Positions 1 through 13,500 of a stretch of DNA of 64,000 nucleotides are shown here, piece after piece (within the stretch, counting starts at the first letter, position 1; every line of letters starts with the position of its first letter). This DNA is from Setaria digitata (lineage: Eukaryota; Nematoda; Chromadorea; Rhabditida; Setariidae): assembly GCA_003640385.1 (NCBI GenBank), contig RCAB01000001.1, forward strand, positions 744,001 through 808,000, read 5' to 3'. The position numbers and the translations under genes are program-made. The notes under the pieces were generated by a model, which was not told the origin of the DNA, did not search any database, and saw only the letters and a program-made list of their open reading frames with translations.

Positions 1-3000
1 TTTATGGTATTTCCTCAACAAACTTAAATATTTGAACTAGAAATTCCTTTAACGTCTCAGCTAAAATCTAAATACTGAATAAAAATATTCATTACAATAA
101 ATGGCAATAACAAGAATTACAATATGAATGACGGAAAGAAAAATGAATCATAAGATCCAAAACCAAAATCATAGGCTTATAACATACTAAAAGAGCTAAA
201 AAAAAACAACTCAAGCAGGAAATATGCAGAAAAATGTAAAGGAATGTGTGAAATATTTCAACTACGAATTATTAACTCAGCATTTATTAAACACTTCTTC
301 CCTTTTGACACACAAGGATTTATCACTAATCGGTGAAAGAGAAATGAATTATAATAGAGAAAGCAGAAACCTGTTTGTGGTATGAAGAAAACATATGATG
401 AGTAAGAATCACACAAGACGTTTAACAAGTTGATCGTATCTTCAGTAACATAGCACGTGAAATGATCTGTTGTGACACGCAGATATATCAAAAAGACTTT
501 CAGAATAGTTCTCGAATTCAGAACTTGATAAGTATCATGATTGCATTGTGTGATGATCTACTGGTTATATTAAATCTAAATAAATGAGAGAAATAAACTG
601 GACTCATAAAGACAAAATTAAGCTGGAAAGTGCACTACCGCTTAAAGTAAGAGGAACAGTGACAGTTAAAGGATTGACAAGTGGAAAAGGAAATTCATAA
701 TATCCGCGAAAAAAAAATTAGCTACCGCTAAAATGTGGAATTATGAAAATCAAGTTTAAGAATTAGCAACAACGGCATAGGACGAGGTGTTACACAAATT
801 ATATCAAAACAAAATGTGACCAACTGATAGAAAAACACAAACCAGGACTAAGCTGCTTCAGTGATATATTGGAATCTTAATGGAGATGTTAAATATGTGG
901 AAGCGTAAACTAGAAAAAGGATCAGAATGGTAGTAAGGAGTGTAAAAAACAATTTTAACGAGAATTAGTAACAGCGAGCTACCGGAACGGATCGGGAAGA
1001 TAAGTATACTAGAACAAGGTTCATCTTCCACAGCAGTAGTAACAGGAAGAAGCGGCAAACAGCTGACCAATGGACAATGGAAGTACAGTTCACTGGGAGA
1101 TTTCCTCTGACAATCGACACATCTCTAGTAAAACAGGAGTCCATTCTCAAGTGTAAAATCGAGAACTGTCGCCGACAATTCATTTCGCAATTTACAGTCC
1201 GTCTCACTCCTCTATGAACTGTGGAAAAGTCCAATCACCTTCCCTTCGTACACTTTAAGTTGCACTTCATTTGAGTGGAATGAGCTATTTCTGTCTGGAT
1301 AGGTGTGTGTGTGTGGGTGTCTCTGTGTGTTGGGCATGTGTAATATAAACGAATTTTTTTTTTTTTTTTTTTTTTTAACGGACATCGCAGTGGTACGCGT
1401 TGCGATTTAAGATTCTTAAATTTCATCTAAAATTGTTAAACAACAGAAAGGCAGAAGACACATGAAAGTATGAAATGGTCGTTTCCACTGAAGGGCACAA
1501 CAACTGCTGTGACAAGTGTCACCAACAAAGCCAGGGACGGAGTGACACGGAGAACAGAGCACCAATCTCTCGCGCTTCTGAACTTGAATAAACGAAATAA
1601 TCAAGTTGCAACTTATTAATTTTCATATTAATTGTATATTATTTTTGATTTTTGCCAGGTGAAAGTCCAGCGTGCTTAATTCCCAGTTCCATATTGAGGC
1701 TGTTCGCTGTAATCTTGTCAAACAAAATACCACTTACAGTAGAAGATGTGATGACAATCTTTTAAGAAATCAAATGAAAATTTCATTTTTTCCTTTCTAA
1801 AGAATGATATAACTAGCCGAAACTTTCAAGAACAACATTTAAGCAATCTAAACGAAGAAAGAAATCGAATTAGAGTGCGACTGAGATTGTTGAGAAAAAG
1901 AAAAGCCGGAAAGATTATGTGTGGGCGTGCGCAGAGGTCAGTAAGTGGTAGTTCGGGAAGAGTCGGCTGGAAATGACTTAAAATATTACTTGAATCTCTG
2001 TTCGCTGCCAAAATTTGATTTTCCATAAAGAATTGGTTTGCACTCTCAGAGCACAGAGAGTAGTGACGGAAATAATGAATGCTCATTCCATTCCTTTCTC
2101 CTTCAAATGATGAATAACCGCTAGATGCCAATTTTAATTACCCGTAAAACGGGTAAATTCCAAAACTACTCCAAATTAAGTGCAAATCTAGAGTAATTTT
2201 AAAATTTACTTTTTTAAACAAACAAACAAATAGACAAATATAACCAGCTCTGCTTCGTCACACAAACAAGAATGTTTTTTTCGACAACGCGAAGTCAGTC
2301 AAAATTTATACCACAATTAGGAATCTCTGCGAAATATAATTCCCTTACATAAAATTTTTCTTCTCTTTTCAACAAAGTGGATAGAACTTAGATATTTCAT
2401 CAATCCACGGCAAGTAATAACAAGAATGAAATAAACTAGATTAGACCACACAATACAAATGGAAACGTTTAGGCTTATTCGTTATTCTCTAATCAACTCC
2501 TGGTTTAGTCGTTCCTTTCCTTTCTTCGGTGTTTTTTGTAAATCAGTGAAGAACAACGAAAAGTGAATACAAGTTTAGCATTACCTTGGAAGTTCCAGGT
2601 TTTCACTCCGCTACACCAACTACTAAAAACTGTAATCAACCTCATTCATTCGAAAACCCAAAATTTTCAAAACAATAGAGTCGGAAAGGAGACTCTAACA
2701 CCTTACAGAAAGTCGACATGTGAATCCTACATTTAAATAGTGAAGCCTTCTCAGAACAAGTCAGATATCACGAAAGATTTTCCAAGACATTAACTAATTC
2801 AATAAGCTTGAGGGTAGCAATAAAATAGTCTAATAAAGCCCTTTAAATTTAACTCAGTCGTAGTGACGCCAATTGGTCCTATTACAGTGTTAATTTTTAA
2901 TATACATCCATATCTAGTTTGTACTTAACCTTCCGCATCGAACTTTTCAAGTATATTTTACACTACTTCAGTGAAAGCCTTCAGTGAGAACAGACTGAAA

Positions 3001-3399
3001 TCTACGTGAAACAACACTACGCATTTATTGTCAAAGAACTTAAAATTTTCAAACTGACCAGTCATGATAGAAAAATGTCATAGTAATCTAGCAATACGAT
3101 AAGCAATTATAGCAAACCATCTTCAAACCTGCTATCTTGGTATGGTTTGCTATTTCCGTAGTATTCTTAGGCAACAATGACAATAATGTAAGGAAGTGGT
3201 TTGGTTCTGTTGTTGAAGTAGGTTCTATAGAAAGGTAATTTGGAGTCTGCTGCTTTCCTCGTACGTAACGATCAGCGATCAGCAGGATGGGAACTCGAGA
3301 GTGATAACTGTGATGTAATATGTTGTTCATTTGTCATCAGTGTTTCAGGTGATGTGAAATGAGTGCTTGCTGATTGTTGAAATTTGTTGTACAGATACA
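1..3399. other. spacer upstream of CLEC16A, no gene recognised
   Basis: I see no exon chain or known protein here on either strand. A GT-rich microsatellite lies at about 1302-1330 and a T run at 1354-1376. The best open stretch is on the minus strand at about 1826-2131. It has no ATG at its left end and no convincing splice partners, so I do not call it. The last 200 bases should hold the promoter and 5' end of the CLEC16A gene. Confidence 0.6.
3385..3399 (+). promoter_or_regulatory. likely trans-splice acceptor before CLEC16A
   Basis: A T-rich stretch ending in ACAG (3391-3394) lies five bases before the ATG. Nematodes commonly add a spliced leader at such acceptors a few bases upstream of the start codon. 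The assignment is an inference from position and motif. Confidence 0.4.
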
Positions 3400-6300
3400 A
3401 TGTTTAGACGATTAGGATCATCTTCGCTATGGAAACCGAGAAATCCACATTCACTGGAATATCTGAAGTGAGTCTCTCTATATTACTTCATTTCGTTCTT
3501 TAGGCGACTATGTGCAAGTTAAAGAAGTAGTGGGGCACCAATGTTACCAGTCATGCTTTTCTTTGCCTTTAAATGTTCTGTAGGCTAATTTCAGGTATTT
3601 ACATGGAGTACTCGTCAAAAACGAGCAAGTTACGGAAAATAACCGCAAATTATTGGTGGAATGTCTCAGAGCAATTGCTGAAATCTTAATTTGGGGTGAC
3701 CAAAATGAAAGCTCCGTCTTTGAGTAAGTAATTTAAGTGCATGAGTGTTTGTTTAACTGCTTTCCATTTGATGAAGTGGTCATATTGCTAAAAACCAACA
3801 TATAATTGAATTTAGCGAAAAAAACATCAAAACGGGTTTCCTTTGTGCAGTAGTTGCCTCTAGCTTCCTTTGTTTTCGTAGATTGCTCTTACAAGGAGAA
3901 AGGTTAAGTGGCGATGGGATATCTGGGATTTTTTTTTTCTGCATCTAAGTGATAGTAAGGACATATCTCTCAAAAATGGTATTCAGTTTTTTCCTTGAGC
4001 GACAAATGTTGGAATATTTTCTCTCCATTATGAAGCAAAACTGTGGATCTTTTATTTGTGTTCAACTGTTGCAAACGCTCAATATTTTATTTGAAAATAT
4101 ACGCCACAAAACATCTTTGTGTAAGCTTTTGCCTTTCATGTGGTAAGAATATATGCTAAGAACAAACGGTTTTTGCTTCACGTGTTTTGCGGTGGAAATA
4201 TTTTTAAATAAATTATTTGGTAATGGGTATTTTGATTATTTGCAGATTATTTGCTCAGTAATAATCATGTTAATTCAATCATCACATATCATTTTAATTT
4301 TGATAATGAAGAGATCATGGCCTATTACATATCATTTTTGAAAACGCTTTCCTTCAAGCTCAATGTGTATACCATACACTTCTTTTTCAATGAGGTATGC
4401 CCGCTTTTATTGTTATTTCCAAACAGTGATTATATTTTATTTCATATTCGCATGCTGAGCTCATGTTTTTATAGACTAACCAAGATTTTCCTTTGTACAC
4501 AGAAGTTATCAAATTTCAAAATCATAATGAAGCTATGGTACGCATTGCAGTGCGAACGACCACACTAAACATATATAAAGGTACTCACCGTTCTCTCTTT
4601 TAAGCAGTTATTCATTAAAAACATAAATCAGTTTAATTCTTTTGTCTCTTTCATTTCAAGTGGAAGATGAAGCAATGCGAAGTTTTGTTCGTGCACATTC
4701 TCGGATCTATTTCTGTGCTTTGAGCGATTCTATTGCAAAGCAGTCCATCGAAATCGATCACTTTATTCGATCAGCTGAAAATGAATCCAGTAATCGCGAA
4801 AGGCTTAATGTTATGATTGATGATTACCTTGATTATATGCATTACCTCAATGACGTTTTATTGATAGGGGTTTGTTTCTCCCTTTTTAAAGTTTTTATTT
4901 GTGCTTATTTTTATTTTATTTTTTCTGAAGTAAACGTTTAATCTGCATTCTTTATATTATAAAAGCATATCGATTTAAAGTAAGGATTTTCGGAGATATC
5001 CAACAATTGTGAAACTGGATGGAAACTTATATTTTAGGATGAAAAGCTTTCCGCTGTGTTCATTGAAGTAGTTTTTGAAAGACTACTAGGATCATTGTAT
5101 CTCTCGTCTCTTGGCAGTATTCGCCTACATCCTTCTACTGCTATCTTGACTCCTGTTTCTACTCTTTTTTTTCTTTCTCAGTTTCTGTTAACCGTCGATG
5201 ATTCCCAGGTATATTAAATTTTGGAAGATGCTTATCTTACAGCAGCTTTAGTATTAGAATGAAGGTCACCAACAAAGATGTCAGCGCTATGTTGTATTGT
5301 ATTCTGAAAGCAATGATATAATCAAATGTTGTGCACAACTATTCTAACATTTCTTTTTTAGTGTCCTAGTGCGGTAACAGCATGGCTAGATTGGTGACAG
5401 TTTTCCCGCTTTTGCTTGCTTATGCTTTCAAGTCCTAGCCTATAATACGAAGAATAAAAACAGTTTATAGGCTGTACAAACGTTGTTGTCATCGTTTTTT
5501 TTTGGTGATACTTCTGTTGTCCATTACCAGTGGATTCGCAATGAAGCGACAACATGGGTTCTTGCAAGTGCGGAAGTTGGCGACATTGAGTCAAGGTTCA
5601 TTTCTAGTTGTAAATAGATGTATGTTTCTGGATTTCTTTTCGTTAAAAAGTTTTAGAGAACGAATTTCAGGGCTTTTTTTAACGGGTATCTGAATGCGTT
5701 GATTTGTTCCAGAAATGATCATTCGACTTTCTTCGGACTTATTTTTATTTACGCTGTTTGTCAAAACAAAGGTATTGTTGTCTATTAGCACAAAAATTTT
5801 TTTGTCGAATGGGGTTCCTTGCTAGTGCTGAATACGAAACATATCTGTCCTTCTGAATGTATGATCTTCGTCATAATTTTTGATTATTTTAGGGGCTAGG
5901 GGAGAAATTTTAGAAGCTGTGCATTTCAATTCCGATGTCGTTGATTCTTCTGATCACAATTTTTTGAACGGATTGCTGGATATCATAACAAGAAGTGTTG
6001 AGAAAGGTGTTATGTTAATATTCCCAGATATTTAACAAACTATTTCATTACCGGTTTAATTTTTAATTCCAGAGCAGTTGAAGTACGGCTGGAAATTTTC
6101 AGATGCGTTTATTCGTACAATAACAGTTGAATTATGCTGTATCGTCTTAAGGCAGCTCTTATTAGCCATGGATGCATCCATGGATATTCAAGTGGAGTGT
6201 GAAAGGAGAACAGAAAAAGTTATAGCAGAACTTGTTAGCTTGCTCACACCTTCTGTTTACTCGGAAGAATTATTTTTGGAAATGTTTGAGGATGAATTTT

Positions 6301-7938
6301 ATAACTTTGAGGTTAGTATCAAAAATCTGGCTATGTTAAAAAAATATGCTGTACCAACATAATATCTTAATTCAATCTATATTTCATTTTTAGCGGAATA
6401 GAATCCAAGTTGGAAATATCAGCACTGATTCATCTCTCTTGCTTCCCCCTCCTACTACAGCGCTGAGTGGTGTGCCGCTCAATAAACGTGTTCCATGTGG
6501 AAATGAAGAACAAATCCAAGCAGTAAAATTTTTTTGGTGTTTAATTTTAATTTCCTTCATTGATTTCCGTTGAAACTCGACATATGAATTTATGTCCATA
6601 TATATGAGAAATTTATTCATATGCATTTTTAATCAATTCATTTAATGTTTAAGTAATTACACAGGTATGAAAAAAGTGGTGATCATAAATAGTTATAAGA
6701 TGTTATAAAAAAAATATCTGTTTGTAAAGCTGTTTTTCTTATTTTTTCTTTCTAGAATATCCAGCTGTTCTTCCATTTGAGACGGTTTGCATTGGATCTG
6801 CGTGATGAAGAAGAATCACATTTACCGATATCTTCGAGAACTGACGTGTTCGTTGAAGTAAATGACTGCATTAATCTCGGTTGGTATGGTTCAACATTTT
6901 TTTTTTTTTTTAATTGAAGAATATCCAAATTGAAGTTTTCGTTTAGCTTAGCATAATTCTAGCAAAATACGATTAAGTGACAATTTCCACTCGTCTTTGG
7001 TTTCATCTTTTAATTAATTTATTTATTTTTCATTATGCTGGTATAACTTGTTATAGAAAATAGTGATTTACTGGCTTGCACGATTATCATGAATGAAAAA
7101 AGCGAAAAGATCCATCGATTTCTTGTTACGGATCAAGCGCAGCTAATATTAGTAGAACCAGATAACAAGCGCATGGGGTGGGCAGTTGTTCGTTTTGTTG
7201 GCCTTTTACAAGTAAGTTTCAAGATTCTGATAAAGATCATATGCTGGCAGTTTTTCTATTAGTGAATATTATTCCAGGACACTCAACTAACGAGTGATCT
7301 TGAAGATAGTCGTGCACTTCATATCATTGTTAATAATGTAAGCAATCGTTCACAGCAAAACCGTGCAGTTTACTTCAGTGCAAAATTTTTGTTTGATGAC
7401 CATATTCGATGCATGGCTGCCAAACAACGACTTACAAAAGTTTGTGGCTGTTTTTTTCTTTTTCCATTGCCAGAATTCAGATAGTAAGCTTTTAGTTCGA
7501 TAAGTGACAAATACCGTGCCTTCGTATTAATCCAGATTTCTTATTTTTTTACTTATTTAACGAGTGATTCAGTATACTAAAAGTTTCTAAGCAGCTTTGG
7601 TGACACGCAATAAAGTAATTGTTGCTAAAAAAAGATCAATTTAATCATATTTTTAGAACAAAATATTGTTTTAGGGTAGACAGTTAGCAAGACAGTGCAA
7701 ACTGGATCAGATATGTGATTTACTTGGGATTGCACGGAAGACTTCCACGTGGAGGAGCAATAAGAATCCGTTTCGGATAGTCAAAGGTTGCCCACCGGGA
7801 TCATTAAGGAGACAGCCGCAAGTAAGCAGTCTCAATAGCAGTAGATCGTCCAGTGGCTCATTAAATATTGTTCCGGATGATCCTAAACATAGTGCAAGTC
7901 CTTCAGGCAATAAAGATTGGAAAGTAGAAGACGTATAA
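3400..7938 (+). CDS. gop-1: CLEC16A / GOP-1 homologue (FPL-domain protein)
   Basis: Sixteen exons: 3400-3467, 3595-3723, 3987-4120, 4246-4394, 4475-4580, 4661-4869, 5038-5208, 5531-5595, 5713-5771, 5893-6006, 6073-6311, 6394-6522, 6756-6879, 7057-7211, 7278-7439, 7675-7938. They join in frame to 758 residues. The N-terminal third carries the FPL domain signatures of the family: [25 protein letters not shown], and NNHVNSI followed by [15 protein letters not shown]. The C-terminal half keeps [17 protein letters not shown] and [14 protein letters not shown]. In animals CLEC16A (Drosophila Ema, worm GOP-1) is an endosomal/Golgi membrane-associated protein needed for endosome maturation, autophagy and mitophagy; worm GOP-1 acts in Rab2 activation and phagosome or dense-core-vesicle maturation. 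No transmembrane segment is evident. The C-terminal tail is Ser-rich and shorter than in mammals, where the protein is about 1050 residues. The start is the first ATG after the acceptor at 3394. The next gene begins 603 bases downstream on the same strand. Confidence 0.95.
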
Positions 7939-8541
7939 TTTCAGCTTTGTGTATATACTTAAAAAATTGTGTAGGAGTATGTTTCTTGTTATATACTTCA
8001 GTGTTATTTATGCTTTCATATAGTAGTGTTTGTTTTACTACTTGATTTTGTAATGTATGATCATTTATGAATTTTTAATATTCTTAGTGACTGTTGATCT
8101 TCCACTAAGTGTACAATATTTGTATTGCTAAATTGTTTTAGAGAAATTGGCTTCGAAATTCATTTATTGAGTTCTAAATTTTAAAATGCTTGTGACGAAA
8201 TACTTTCTCCCTTTCAACTATAGTTTATTTTAGATTCGCAGATTTCAGCTTGGACTATTTGACTCAATTTTTGAATGAAGTCTTGGGTATTATTCATTGT
8301 ATTTGTTAAATTTTGGTGAGAAAATGTATTATATTAATATATTTGCCTTTACCAAATTTTCAGTCGTTTTAATTTCCTACTTGACAATTTTTTCGATAAA
8401 ATTTCGGTAGTTTTTATCGCTAGTTAAGAGTGATGTTGATATCTAGATTTCAATGTCATATTGTCATAAAAAATTACAGTAATTCCTGCTTGCTGACAGG
8501 ATAGGATAACGTGATGATAATAGATTTCCAGGTTGTATACT
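7939..8541. other. spacer between CLEC16A and the RING gene
   Basis: This is AT-rich sequence with no open exon. It holds the CLEC16A 3' UTR, for which I saw no perfect AATAAA, and the 5' end of the next gene. A good acceptor (TTTCCAG, ending at 8531) lies ten bases before the next ATG. The gap is short enough for an operon-like pair, but that is not shown. Confidence 0.5.
8522..8541 (+). promoter_or_regulatory. likely trans-splice acceptor before the RING gene
   Basis: TTTCCAG ends at 8531, ten bases before the ATG at 8542, with no start codon in between. This fits a spliced-leader addition site. An SL1 or SL2 read would decide whether this gene is first or second in a transcript. Confidence 0.4.
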
Positions 8542-11500
8542 ATGTCCGATGACGGACCTATTGACATCCAGGAAAGAGTTAATAACAATTCGACAACTTG
8601 TCGGGATACTAGTTTGGGCCGTGATACTACAGAAAAACTAAAGAAATTGACGGTTGCCAGAAATGTTTCGCCACTCACAAACATTGGGGTAAGGAAAGCT
8701 GGAGAGAGAAATATGAGAATAGCTCGTGGGCATCAGATATTCAAAAATATCGAATCAGCACTAAGCGATGGCCAGACGGAAAGGAAATTACTGGACAAGG
8801 GGAAGAAGGGGAAGCAACCTATTAATGAACTACAACTCAAGGAAATGGCGTTTTTAAGCAGGTTCTCCGGTTCACAAGCACGAAAACCTCTAGGTTCTTC
8901 TGTAATAACTGCGGACGAACTCATCAATCTGTTCGACCTTGCTGTTAACGATCATCGTTCGATGCATGACAAATTCAGTAACGTCTTTTATTTAATAATT
9001 AGACAACGTGTATACGTTCTTGCTACTTCACAATAAGATGCGATGGTGCTGCTTTTTATACGCGCATGTGACCCATTTTGTTTTATCAGTTAATTCCTAA
9101 ATTTGAAAATCTAAATTAACCTTTTTTCTAAATAAATGCTGCTTTTTCTGCCTTAATTTTTTTGTATTTTGGGATTGGCAAATGAAACGACGTTAACACT
9201 AAAACTGTGATCCGTGATTTGAACCAATTGTTTTCAGTGAAACAACGGAGTTTCAAGTTATAAAATATAACAAGGGCTTATTTTCCAGAGAGCATAGTGA
9301 GTGATGGAAATTTAAGTCTTAGTGATGAAGACTGGAATCGATTTGCTTGTCACGTTGCAAATATTGCAGTTCAAGAGGTCAGAGGATTTGCAGTTTCTGC
9401 TGCCATTATGGCTGTTAGTAAGTTATCATTTTTCTTTTTTTTTTTACTAAGGCACAATTCATACAATTTTTCTAGTGAATGATTTACTGCTTTTTGAAAA
9501 TTTTAGCCTAGGTAGGATTATTGTAGGACAGTATTGAAATTTGAAAGTTGTTGTTGTATGAAGTTGGCTATAAGGCGATTGTTTTAGTTTATGCATTTAT
9601 GCCTGAATTAGTTCTTTAGTGAAATTTAGAAAAAAAAAATTTTTTTTTGGAGACGAATAATTAAATTTTGCTGTTTAAGAAGGAATTCAATTGTTGCCTG
9701 CTTTGATATACTAAAAATATTGTATAATTCATACTTTCGATAACTGCAGAACAAAAAGGCTTTCGATCAGCCTTCGCGCAAGAGATCAATGTATTGATGT
9801 CAAATTACGTATTGTTGGGAGGAAAAGCCGGACAAGGTCTCCCGGAGCTTGTCGCATACCTTCTGATTGCTAATTGGCCTCGAGAGCATGCACGGTGTGA
9901 TCTGGAGTCAAATGATATTTTATTCTGTATCATTTCATCGATTAAAGGATGGCTGGAAACAATAATTGGCGAGGTATATTATGGAAATTTTCTGCACTGT
10001 TTTATCATGAACTAAAGCTGCTGTTAATCGAGCATTTTGTGAATCGAAACAACTGCAGGCAGATGAAATTGAAGAAGTTGAGTCGAACTGTGCTTGTGCT
10101 TTGTATGAAGTCTGTCGCTTCGCACAACGGAAACTTTGGATGAAGTGGCCAGAATTAGTTGATGAATGTTATACTGCCGTAAGAGATGGTATAACCTTAA
10201 ATATCACATTAACCAAGTGAGTTCAGACAAGAAGTTGACACTGCAAATTTAGCACTTTATTACTGTTGTAAGAGTCACTGAAATGCAATAGCTGTTTTAT
10301 TACTTCGGGAAATAGTTGAATTTACCCCGCCACACTTTTTTTCTTAATTAGATAAATAAAAGTCGAACTTTTACAGATCTAATGCTATTAACTTCTTAGC
10401 AGGCTATTTTGTCGTCGTAACAGCCTACGTGGTCGTCTTGGCTCTGCCTCGAAGTTATGACTGATGACAAGCCAGAATACATCTGATAATGCGTAATTAT
10501 ACTTTGAAAATATAGCGCTGTTTCACTGTGCTGTCGAGTAATAAATAAAAGGATTATAATAAAGACTGATTGGCAAATATTAATTCCAGGGAAGCACGGA
10601 AAGCATTGTTAGATACCATCATTATGATGCACGAGTGGACTAGCCGACATGCAAAAACACTGGTTAATGTGAGCACACAAACTTGTAGAACTCGGGTTTA
10701 GTTTGTTCTTCTATATCAGTTGTAATCTGTTACCTCGAATGCAAATGTTTTAAAAGTATGCGACAGGCAGCGACGGCGTTGATATTTCGCATTTACTGAT
10801 TGTAGGTTCGCTAATGGTTTACCTCATGTTTTTGTCTTGTTGTTTGGAAGAATCAATTAATTGTGCTGTATGATTCAGAATTGTTCTATCATTTAGTTTC
10901 TTGTCTCTCTGTGCTAATCAGGCTGTTTTAGAAGAGTAGATTGATTACACAGTTCTCACTCTGTTGTCTGTATGACAGAAACTCCATGTTCTCCTCCCCA
11001 CAAGTAGTTCTTCAAGTGTACAATTTCATTTCTATATTACTAATTGCATACTTTCGGTGCATCAATTGATCGCACCTTCCATTCTCTTGTACATATTGCC
11101 ACCTGTCACTGGGTGATGGCCACCTGTCTCATCTCCACTTCCGGTCTGTCCCGTCTATTGTATGATCCTCCGTATTGTTATCGTCTGTATTCCGATAAAA
11201 TGGGTTTCTTTCCAACTCAGGAACAGTGCAGCTAGTCACTTCCCCGTAATTAATCGTTCTGCTCGTCCACGTCTCTTACCTGTGACGTTACTGTACACGT
11301 GGACAGGACGTGCCTGCTCCAGCTCCATCTGTCACCGAGTCCGTCATCCTCCGGATCGGTCTCTTTCCTTTAGACAAACAGACCCCACACCAGACAGATG
11401 GGCGGGGCAAGGCGGACAGTTACACTGCGTGCAGACATTGTGTCATCTCTGTCATTCTATCCAGTTCTTCCTCTTTATCTATGACCGCGAGCGAGAGAAA

Positions 11501-13500
11501 GGGAGGATGTCTGGCATCGATTATGTACTGGATGGGGAGAGACAGAGAGAGGAGCTGTCTAGACAGAAGGAGGGACAGTTGACATCGAGCTGTCTGTCCG
11601 TCTGTATGTCGCTGTGGGACATCCCCGGGGACGAACCCTTCTGTTGTGGCAAAAGCCAACAGATCACTGCTTGCTGTGTGTGTTGGTCTGTCCGGCTGTC
11701 TGCCTGTGCGGCCTGAGGTTAAGGCTTCAGTGGTGTGAGGTATGGTACTCTCTGAACTGGTGCATTTCCTGAGGCGACGGGTGCATCAGGCCGAGCCTGA
11801 ATCGGAGCACTGCTTGCTTGGCAGCGAACCTACCTGCTGCTCCACCGTCAGGTTGCCGTCGCCGCAACGACAGCATATCGATGTTTTACTGGTAAGTTTT
11901 GTCATCCGTTTTTGCTGAAGCTCGTAGCCGCGATCGTCACGGTAACCAGAGTTGATCACGATAGCACCGGTTTCCTTATCCTCAATACCCCCTTCTCTAT
12001 AAATTTACCTGCCAAGCCTTGTTTTCCCTTGGAGTCCTCTAAAATGGAAATCCAATGATTGGCTGTTTATGGGCAGTATAGTTAGGAGTGACCACTGTCC
12101 AGCTCTGAACTATCAGACGGCAGCAAGTGGTTCCACTCTTACATTACAACGTATACAGGTCCCTCTATTCCACCAGTGTTCTTTCACAGCCATCTTTGTG
12201 TCAACAACGAGAGTGTCTCTTTATTTTCAAGAAAACTATTAAGAGATGGCAAGGTACCATGCTGGGTGTCATTCTGGACGTTTACAATGCTTTCACTCAT
12301 ACTCGTATTTTACTAGTATTATCATGATTACATGCTTATAGTGTGTTTGAGAAGTTCGCGAATTGCTACAGCTCAAAGGTTATATTACTAGTCTAGTATA
12401 GAAGTGGACAGTGAAGTGTAGTGGATAATTTAAGTCACGATTCCACCGAATTAATTCAGTTGAAGCTAACAAGAGATACGAAAGATAAGGTTCGCCTGTC
12501 AAGAAGAAAGATTTGCTGTAACCTTACGAAGTATTACTCCGTGCACTGATTACAGTACTTGCCAGAAGTTGGATATCATTACATGGGTCGGGTGACAATA
12601 TGCCAGACGCATTCAAAACAAGGCTTCTGGTCTTCTGGAGTCAGTGCCTTCGTTGCGCTATTAATAAAAAATATACAAAGTTTCATTTTCTCGGTGTGAG
12701 ATGTGCTGTTGAGCTATAAATTTGTAGAAACGGTTGAAGACAAAGATCGCTTGTGAGCCCGAAGATCGTGCTAATGGACTGGATGATGAATGCTGCGTAT
12801 GTGTACAGCGACGTGCATCAGTTCGAGCTTTCCCGTGCAGTCACAAAGTGTTCTGTCGAAACTGTGCTGTCCAGTTAATCGAAGTGAGTTGTGGTGGAGT
12901 TGTAGAAGAAATGGATCAAGCTGATCGTGTAGAAGATGCCGGTGCAGTATAATTTATTAGGTCACTAGTGGGGTTGAGCACAACATCCTTTCATCTGTGA
13001 CCAGACCTCATTCTTTGGATGAGTTTCGCTTTTCTTCAAAGAGAAAAGACAGTGCAAATAAGCATATGCTAACCTTCATAGACACTTAGACCACCACTTC
13101 AAATGCAAGCTATTGTTTCTCTGTTTTTATCTGCGACATTCCGAATTCCAAATGAGGAATTCGGAAGAACAGGATTTTGGAAACTTCTTGGACTTAATTT
13201 TTTAAAACTTTAATTCCATTTTAGCATGCAATCAACGAGAACAAAATGCGAATGAGTTGCATAATATGTCGTCGTGACATTGCCAGGCTGCAGTATAGTC
13301 GACCGTCTCGATCTGCACAGATTCGTAGGCAGCAGGCGCTTTTTGATGGTAATGGGAGTAGGAATAGCGTCGCTTCTTCCACTTCTGCTTTTAATACTAT
13401 TCGTGTTCTGAATAATGGAAGTTGGAGTAGCCCAGAAGTTTTCTCGAAACATCCGTGTCAAACGTTCCCTACACCTGTTACTCTTTCGTCATCTCAGTAA
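8542..13500 (+). CDS. RING-finger protein with N-terminal helical domain, function unknown
   Basis: Seven exons: 8542-8977, 9289-9417, 9750-9973, 10059-10216, 10590-10668, 12728-12883, 13225-13500. They join in frame to 485 residues. Residues 1-145 are basic and probably disordered. Residues about 150-340 form an all-helical region (for example [18 protein letters not shown]) that looks MIF4G-like to me, but this is weak. Residues about 355-415 form a C3HC4 RING: CCVC, then [12 protein letters not shown], then CIIC, split by the intron at 12883/13225. The tail is Ser/Asn-rich. RING domains of this type usually bind an E2 enzyme and act as ubiquitin ligases; the substrate is unknown. The RING exons are separated from the helical exons by a 2.06 kb intron, but phase 0 on both sides and an uninterrupted frame support one gene. 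An alternative 3' exon may exist near 13723-13948. I do not recognise a named orthologue. Confidence 0.8.
10669..12727 (+). other. 2.06 kb intron with a GC-richer, CTGT-rich core
   Basis: This intron of the RING gene is the longest inside the gene. Its core (about 11050-12000) is clearly less AT-rich than the flanks and is rich in CTGT/GTCT/CAGA words. Open frames of up to 184 codons here overlap one another in several frames and show low-complexity content, so I read them as by-products of GC content and not as genes. No terminal inverted repeats or transposase motifs were seen. Confidence 0.5.

Noticed and set aside
1826..2131. 101-codon open frame on the minus strand with protein-like composition
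   Set aside because: It starts at a TTG and not an ATG, has no clear donor or acceptor partners and matches no family I know. It could be an exon of an unseen gene but is not supported.
11162..11716. 184-codon plus-strand open frame
   Set aside because: It lies inside the RING gene intron, overlaps open frames in two other frames and has low-complexity CTGT-rich sequence. Best explained by high GC content.
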